Below are positions 63,925 through 64,000 of a DNA stretch of 64,000 nucleotides, piece by piece. The first letter of the stretch is position 1. Every line of letters begins with the position of its first letter. The stretch comes from Thalassospira profundimaris (GTDB taxonomy: Bacteria > Pseudomonadota > Alphaproteobacteria > Rhodospirillales > Thalassospiraceae). Below the pieces are notes generated by a model. The model saw only the letters and a list, made by a program, of their open reading frames with translations, did not search any database and had not been told where the DNA came from. The stretch covers positions 186,001 through 250,000 of the forward strand of contig NZ_JPWI01000001.1 of the NCBI RefSeq assembly GCF_003326795.1, read 5' to 3'. A program made the position numbers and the translations under genes.

Positions 63925-64000
63925 GTCCGCTCGCTCATCAGGTGCTCGACATGGCGGCCCTGGAACATGGTGATATTGATTGAATGGCCAAACTTGATGG
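63915..64000 (-). CDS. C-terminal fragment of an unrecognised gene (runs off the window)
   Basis: 27 residues are visible ending in a stop at 63915-63917: the tail includes 'NITMFQGRHVEHLM' and 'SERTKK'. It looks like real coding sequence because the frame is open to the edge and ends exactly at the terminator, but I do not recognise the family. Most of the gene lies beyond position 64000. Confidence 0.55.
   Translation of the reverse strand, partial: IKFGHSINITMFQGRHVEHLMSERTKK

Overview
The window reads as a chromosomal segment of a marine-type alphaproteobacterium, most like Rhodospirillales and close to Thalassospira (an inference, since no search was run). Pointers are the minus-strand order aroA-cmk-rpsA-sppA-ihfB-lapA-pyrF, the FYDLN acid-domain protein beside a tRNA-Ala gene, an Hsp20 gene followed by a DUF1150 gene, TRAP transporters, several chemoreceptors, and a CobN-type B12 pathway.

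Layout. 1-5 kb: truncated mutM, a secreted YHYH protein, a TSUP exporter, an MFS exporter. 4.3-11.4 kb: housekeeping block on the minus strand (pyrF, lapA, ihfB, sppA, rpsA, cmk, aroA). 11.8-12.25 kb: FYDLN protein and tRNA-Ala(GGC). 12.2-18.46 kb: a 6.2-kb integrated element bounded by a perfect 60-bp direct repeat of the tRNA 3' half. It carries a tyrosine integrase, a small HTH excisionase, two XRE regulators, a rolling-circle-type Rep protein, another HTH protein, one gene of unknown role on the opposite strand, and a dense cluster of hairpins that could be its origin. 18.6-30.7 kb: mixed metabolic and stress genes (YtoQ, TPR-methyltransferase, YeeE/YedE pair, GATase, nitrilase, an adenylate cyclase with a 2Fe-2S domain, Hsp20 behind a ROSE-like RNA thermometer, DUF1150, an RsbQ-like hydrolase, an MBL hydrolase, a soluble double-PAS chemoreceptor, YcgN).

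30.8-37 kb: first cobalamin cluster (cobB, then SCO and a TauE-like copper/cytochrome-oxidase maturation pair, cobA, cbiD, cobK). 37-44 kb: a membrane chemoreceptor and a TRAP transporter (dctM, dctQ, dctP) divergent from a DapA-family aldolase and a GntR/FCD regulator. 44-50 kb: NDUFA9-like protein, SDR, TPR protein, PstS-like protein, methyltransferase, GST. 50-64 kb: second cobalamin cluster (cobQ, cobO, a GH114-type protein, an unknown protein, cobN, cobW, cobU behind a cobalamin riboswitch, an alpha-ribazole-phosphatase-like protein, cobS, cobT) and the C-terminal end of an unrecognised gene.

The two clusters supply SAM methylation of uroporphyrinogen III, C1 methylation and reduction of the ring, a,c-amidation, the large cobalt-chelatase subunit, adenosylation, cobyric acid amidation, and the nucleotide-loop steps. 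The remaining ring methylases and CobST are not in this window. The best candidates for something undescribed are the tRNA-Ala element (Rep, hairpin cluster, three regulators each with its own dyad) and the GH114-type gene leading a cobO-cobQ operon.
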